Source: CAYNST01 sp964399955
Lineage (GTDB): Bacteria > Pseudomonadota > Gammaproteobacteria > Pseudomonadales > Cellvibrionaceae
Direction of reading: 5' to 3'
NCBI GenBank assembly: GCA_964399955.1
Contig: CAYNST010000039.1
Location: 1-27,362 of the forward strand
Length of the DNA stretch: 27,362 bases
Each line of letters starts with the position of its first letter. Position 1 is the stretch's first letter. The notes under the pieces are model-generated. The model was given only the letters and a program-made list of their open reading frames with translations, searched no databases and was not told the DNA's origin. The translations under genes were made by a program, and so were the position numbers. Of this stretch, positions 23,571-27,362 are shown one piece after another.

Positions 23571-24262
23571 TGCATCAACGAATTCTACTGGCTGAGGACG
23601 ACCCCCGTCTGGCCCATTTGGTCAAGGAGTACCTGGAAACGGTTGGCAAGTTCGAGGTGTTGGTGGAGGCCAGTGGCAACAAAGTGGCGCGTCAGCTCAG
23701 GCAGTGGTGCCCGGACCTCTTGGTCCTGGATGTGGGCCTGCCGCAACGTGACGGTTTTGCCGTCTGTCGCGAGGTGCGCGCCAGCTACAAAGGCCCCATC
23801 CTCATGCTGACCGCACGCAATACCGACGCAGACCAAATATTGGGGCTGGAATGCGGTGCCGACGATTATGTCATCAAACCTGCAGAGCCGCGGGTGTTGC
23901 TGGCGCGCATCCGCGCGCTGCTGCGCCGTTGTCAGGATGAGTCGCTGGCGGAAGAATGCCTTACCTTTGGTGGTTTGACGCTGCATGCTCTGGCGCGCAG
24001 CGTTGTGCAGGACGGTAGCGCTGTGAGTTTATCCAGCCACGAGTTTGACCTGGTGCTGGCGCTGGCGCGGCACGCCGGGCAACCGTTGAGCCGCGAGTAT
24101 CTGTTCAATAGCGTTTATGCCAGGCCCTACGACGGTCTTGACCGCTCCATCGATGTGCGGGTCTCTCAGTTGCGCAAAAAGCTGGGTGACAGTGCCGAAC
24201 AGCCGTTCCGCATCAAAACCGTCTGGGGCCGGGGCTACGTTTTTGTGCCGGACGCCTGGTAG
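23570..24262 (+). CDS. OmpR/PhoB-type response regulator (RstA-like)
   Basis: A 230-residue transcription factor. The receiver domain (1-115) has the acidic pair at 10-11, phospho-acceptor Asp54 in LVLDVGLP, Thr81 and Lys103 in YVIKPAEP. The winged-helix DNA-binding domain (about 130-230) includes LSSHEFDLVLALARHAGQPLSREYLF and ends with RIKTVWGRGYVFVPD, the standard wing. Its ATG overlaps the DUF3019 stop by one base, and the kinase starts 14 bases after its stop, so all four genes look like one transcript. The likely target is the MipA-like promoter, an inference from position. Confidence 0.93.
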   Translation: MHQRILLAEDDPRLAHLVKEYLETVGKFEVLVEASGNKVARQLRQWCPDLLVLDVGLPQRDGFAVCREVRASYKGPILMLTARNTDADQILGLECGADDYVIKPAEPRVLLARIRALLRRCQDESLAEECLTFGGLTLHALARSVVQDGSAVSLSSHEFDLVLALARHAGQPLSREYLFNSVYARPYDGLDRSIDVRVSQLRKKLGDSAEQPFRIKTVWGRGYVFVPDAW

Positions 24263-24276
24263 GCGCGGCAGTCTCT

Positions 24277-25602
24277 ATGTATCGCACCTTCCTGTCCCTG
24301 TATTTTCTGATTGTAACCTCGGTGATAAGCCTGGGGTGGGGCCTGGACAAGCTCTGGCAGCACTATCACCAGGAGCCGGAGGTGACTGCGGCCGAGGGGG
24401 ATCTGTTGCGCCTGCTGGAGTTCACCCTGCGTCAGGGGGATGAAGACAGTGTGCGAGCTTTTGCGCAACAACTGCAGACTCAGGTTGATGTGTTTCCACT
24501 GGACGACTTGGCCAATTCACAGTTTGCGCAGGCGGTGAGGGCGGGCCGGCCGGTAGCCATAAACAATGCGGCTGGGGACAAAATCATCTACCAGCAGCTT
24601 GCGGACTCTACGCGGGTGGTTGCCCTCACCAGCGCCAGGGCGGACGGTGACGGGCGGCTGATCAATGATTTATTTGTGGTGCTGTTTTACGGCGCCATTG
24701 CCCTGGTTGTGTTTTTTTGGGTTTGGCCGCTGTCGCGCGATTTGCGCAAGCTGGAACGCCAAACCCGCAGACTCGGCAAAGACCAGCTGCCCGGCGATCT
24801 GAGTTTCAGCATCGCCTCGCCTGTGCACGACCTGGCGGCTGCCTTCAACCGCATGGCGCGACGCATCAAGAGCCTGCTGGCGTCTCATCGGGAGATGACC
24901 TACGCGGTTTCCCACGAGCTGCGCACGCCTTTGGCACGCATGAAATTTGGCCTGGAAATGGCCGCCGAGTGTGAAGATCTGGGAAAAATACGCAAGCAGC
25001 TGGCGGGGGTGCGGCAGGATGTGAACGAGATGGACAGCCTCATCAATGAGCTGCTGACCTACGCCGGTTTTGAGCAGAGTGATGAGTCGCTTGATTTGCA
25101 ATCCGGAGACATGGGCAGCCTGATTGCGCAACTGATCGCCCGCATGGGCTCAGCCGATGAGGCGGCCTCCATCACTTATCATTTTGATGCAGCGCAAGAG
25201 AATACCCGCGTAATCTGCGAGTGGTATTTGATGGAGCGCGCTGTCATCAATTTGATGCAGAACGCAGGCCGGTTTGCCCGCAAGCAGGTGAGGGTAAGTC
25301 TGGAGCAGGGCGATGGGGTTTACAGGTTGTGCGTGGACGACGACGGCCCGGGAATTCCCGATGAAGACCGCGCGCGCATATTCAGCGCCTTTGTGCGCCT
25401 GAGCAATCACCAGAACGCGGAAAACCACGGCTTTGGGTTGGGACTTGCCATAGTCAAGCGCATTCTGGAATGGCACAACGGCAGTGCAAGCGCCGGGCCG
25501 TCACCCTTGGGCGGGGCCAGGATGTGCTTGAGCTGGCCCCGCCCGGCGTCTGCCGTGCGCGGGCCAGACCCTAGGGCGTATCGGTCTGAGCCAGGTAATT
25601 AG
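24277..25602 (+). CDS. Sensor histidine kinase (RstB-like)
   Basis: A 441-residue inner-membrane kinase. Helix 1 (about 7-22) and helix 2 (about 132-152) bracket a periplasmic sensor of about 110 residues. A HAMP linker follows, then the phospho-accepting His213 in YAVSHELRTPLARMKF, an N-box around LMQNAGRFARKQV, DDDGPGIPDEDRARIF and GFGLGLAIVKRI. The ARMKF/LEMA run after the histidine resembles RstB. The C-terminal 20 residues beyond the usual domain end are Arg/Pro-rich. Its TAG stop overlaps the convergent pip TAA stop, sharing 25600-25601. Confidence 0.92.
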   Translation: MYRTFLSLYFLIVTSVISLGWGLDKLWQHYHQEPEVTAAEGDLLRLLEFTLRQGDEDSVRAFAQQLQTQVDVFPLDDLANSQFAQAVRAGRPVAINNAAGDKIIYQQLADSTRVVALTSARADGDGRLINDLFVVLFYGAIALVVFFWVWPLSRDLRKLERQTRRLGKDQLPGDLSFSIASPVHDLAAAFNRMARRIKSLLASHREMTYAVSHELRTPLARMKFGLEMAAECEDLGKIRKQLAGVRQDVNEMDSLINELLTYAGFEQSDESLDLQSGDMGSLIAQLIARMGSADEAASITYHFDAAQENTRVICEWYLMERAVINLMQNAGRFARKQVRVSLEQGDGVYRLCVDDDGPGIPDEDRARIFSAFVRLSNHQNAENHGFGLGLAIVKRILEWHNGSASAGPSPLGGARMCLSWPRPASAVRGPDPRAYRSEPGN

Positions 25603-26564
25603 GCCGGGTCAGTGGCCGTCAGCCGCGCTGCCATGTCGTTGGTGGCTTTCACCAGCGCGTCGATTATCCCCGGCTCATGCGCCGAGTGGCCGGCGTCGCG
25701 GATTATCTGCAGGTCCGCGTCGGGCCAGGCTTTGTGCAGGGCCAATGCGTTGTCCAGCGGGCAGACAATGTCGTACCTACCGTGAATGATCACGCCGGGT
25801 ATGCCTGCCAGGGCTCCAGCATTGGCCAATAGTTGACCGGGCTGCAAAAACGCGCCGTTGACAAAGTAGTGCGCCTCGATACAGGCCAGGGCCAGCGCCA
25901 TATGTGGGTCGGCAAAGCGCTGCACAATATCCGGGTTGGGGCGAAGGGTTGCACAACGGCCCTCCCACACGGACCAACTTTTGGCGGCGGACATCTTTGC
26001 CAACTCGTTGGAGCCGGTCAGACGCCGGTAATAGGCTCCAATATAGTCGTTCTTCTCTGCCTCTGGTATCTGCTGGGCATACTCCTGCCAATAATCCGGG
26101 AAAATACGGTCAGCACCCGACTGATAAAACCATTGCAGGTCCTGCTCACGGCACAAAAATATACCTCTAAGCACCAGGGCAGAGACCCGATCCGGATAGG
26201 TCTGCGCATAGGCCAGGCTCAGCGTGGAGCCCCAGGAGCCGCCAAACAACATCCACTGCTCAATATTCAAATATTTGCGTATGGCTTCCATGTCGTCAAG
26301 CAGGTGGGCAGTGGTATTGCGCTGAAGCTCCGCGTGAGGGGTAGATCGGCCCGCACCGCGCTGGTCAAACAGGATAATGCGGTATTTGCTCGGGTCAAAA
26401 AAGCGCCTGTCCGACTTGGTGCAACCCGCTCCCGGTCCTCCGTGCACAAATAGCACTGGAATCCCATCGCTAGAACCGCATTCTTCTATATAAAGTGAAT
26501 GGATGTCATCCACCTGCAGCTGATGCTCGTAGTTGGTGCGAATGTCAGGAAACAATGATTGCAT
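25599..26564 (-). CDS. pip: Proline iminopeptidase
   Basis: A 321-residue cytosolic alpha/beta-hydrolase (S33) that removes N-terminal proline from peptides. The oxyanion motif HGGPGAG, DQRGAGRS and the nucleophile elbow GGSWGS with Ser110 are typical, with Asp265 in HGRYDIVCP and His293 in RDAGHSAHEP completing the triad. ATG 26564 is chosen for its upstream AAGGG; an in-frame TTG at 26570 would add two residues. It ends tail-to-tail with the sensor kinase, the stops overlapping. Upstream lies a long non-coding stretch. Confidence 0.95.
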   Translation of the reverse strand: MQSLFPDIRTNYEHQLQVDDIHSLYIEECGSSDGIPVLFVHGGPGAGCTKSDRRFFDPSKYRIILFDQRGAGRSTPHAELQRNTTAHLLDDMEAIRKYLNIEQWMLFGGSWGSTLSLAYAQTYPDRVSALVLRGIFLCREQDLQWFYQSGADRIFPDYWQEYAQQIPEAEKNDYIGAYYRRLTGSNELAKMSAAKSWSVWEGRCATLRPNPDIVQRFADPHMALALACIEAHYFVNGAFLQPGQLLANAGALAGIPGVIIHGRYDIVCPLDNALALHKAWPDADLQIIRDAGHSAHEPGIIDALVKATNDMAARLTATDPA

Positions 26565-26570
26565 GCTCAA

Positions 26571-27294
26571 CCCTTACCAGTGATCTGACCCGCCCCTGCT
26601 CAAGTCACCTTCTTGGACTGAGGCAGGCGGCAATCAGCCGAGTTTGGTTGCTTTTGCATGAATTCGCAAGAGTGCAGCGTGTTTAATACCGCCAACAGCG
26701 GCCAGCACAGGCCACCGGCGGCGCCCAACAGCCATAAATGCGAATAAGCTGTACAAAAAACAGGCGAATTGCGCGTTTTCAGCCTAAAGACTTGGTTTTT
26801 TTATTGGCTTTCGCCTATAAGACTGTTGAGCTTTTATCTCGAATGTACTAGTGTTGCCAAAAATCAGAATGCTTCAACAGCGGGTTGGCGTTGATTTCCA
26901 CCGGTAACAATTTGGTCATTCCAGATGAGCAGCCGTGATATTGTCCCAACCACCGCTAATGAGTTATTGTTGGGCAACTGTTGCAGGAAAGTCATTTTTG
27001 ATAATCAGAGTGTCAGTTGATAACACCGTATAAACGCGACAGCCGAGACAAGGTTTGCAAATAAAACGCAGCATGACCAAGGCAGTGGAGTGTAGTAAGG
27101 GCTGGTGCAAAAACATGCATAAGCAGGTGCGCCTACCCTGGAGTTACTCTAAACAGATAGCCTCCTTCACGAATGCCTTATCTACCCCGTGAGATTTGAC
27201 TACAGAAACGCTTGAAGTTCCGTGCGGTGCGTGTGCCAACATGCAGTTCACGTTTTTTAACTATAAAAAGCCAAAAAGTGCTGAGGATAAACCT
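26571..27294. other. 720-base intergenic region before the signal-peptide gene
   Basis: I see no gene on either strand. Features visible are a nested inverted repeat, AGGCGAA (26762-26768) with TTCGCCT (26810-26816) enclosing AGCC and GGCT, and a separate CCCAAC/GTTGGG pair around 26945-26975. ACTATAAAA at 27260-27268 could be a -10 region 28-35 bases before the last gene. Its length suggests regulatory content for the following gene, or decay of a former gene. Confidence 0.5.
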
Positions 27295-27362
27295 ATGGGA
27301 GCTAGACCTAGTTCATTCAAGAAAAAGCTACTTGCGTCAAGTATTTCTGCTTGTATGTTTGC
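27295..27362 (+). CDS. Start of a secreted protein, possibly TonB-dependent receptor
   Basis: Only the first 22 codons and two bases are present. They read MGARPSSFKKKLLASSISACMF, a basic stretch then a hydrophobic one, as in a signal peptide. Such KKKLLASSI-type starts are common on TonB-dependent receptors of Cellvibrionales, so that identity is a guess from the N-terminus alone. GAGGA lies about eight bases upstream of the ATG. The gene continues beyond the window. Confidence 0.65.
   Translation, partial: MGARPSSFKKKLLASSISACMF

Noticed and set aside
1..27362. CRISPR arrays, transposases, phage genes or tRNA genes
   Set aside because: I saw no regularly spaced repeats, transposase motifs, phage proteins or tRNA-like cloverleaf sequence in the window.

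Overview
The window looks like chromosome from a gammaproteobacterium of moderately high GC, on a Cellvibrionales/Pseudomonas-like branch. This is inferred from gene order, remembered rather than searched. The yibQ-(ctpA)-envC-gpmI block lies divergent to yibN-grxC-secB, followed by ntrC-ntrB-glnA, thiI, bipA, dtd and pip. The last 68 bases start a protein with a signal-peptide-like N-terminus of the kind seen on TonB-dependent receptors. An assembly gap (100 N, 18584-18683) interrupts bipA; the post-gap frame fits a real gap of about 300 bases.

Layout: (1) 129-5442, minus strand: gpmI, envC, ctpA, yibQ, covering glycolysis, activation of septal murein hydrolases, a periplasmic C-terminal processing protease and a YibQ-type deacetylase-fold protein. 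(2) 5698-6938, plus strand: yibN-like rhodanese without cysteine, a CYYC glutaredoxin and secB, ending in a terminator. (3) 7128-11400, minus strand: ntrC, ntrB and glnA, the nitrogen-control unit, with a near-perfect sigma-54 promoter and an NtrC box upstream of glnA and a second NtrC-like box upstream of ntrB. (4) 11701-16718: thiI with a small membrane-anchored protein, a periplasmic 2-Cys-type glutathione peroxidase, a 2OG-Fe(II) oxygenase whose stop abuts that of an M42-like metallopeptidase, and a small outer-membrane barrel protein. (5) 16719-19283: a complex intergenic region (two palindromic boxes, a strong promoter and a terminator without an ORF: a candidate sRNA), bipA, then a 49-residue small membrane protein. 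(6) 19284-21649, minus strand: dtd followed by an ABC exporter. (7) 21842-25602, plus strand: a four-gene cassette with an enlarged MipA/OmpV-type outer-membrane protein, a DUF3019-type secreted protein, an OmpR-type regulator and an RstB-like sensor kinase. It sits between dtd and pip, which I recall as neighbours in Pseudomonas. (8) pip on the minus strand, about 720 bases of non-coding DNA, then the start of the signal-peptide gene.

Most of the window is conserved housekeeping DNA. The best candidates for something little described are the MipA/DUF3019/two-component cassette (probable envelope sensing and outer-membrane remodelling), the candidate minus-strand small RNA between the outer-membrane protein gene and bipA, and the small membrane protein after bipA. 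All functions are read from motifs by eye; no database search was done.
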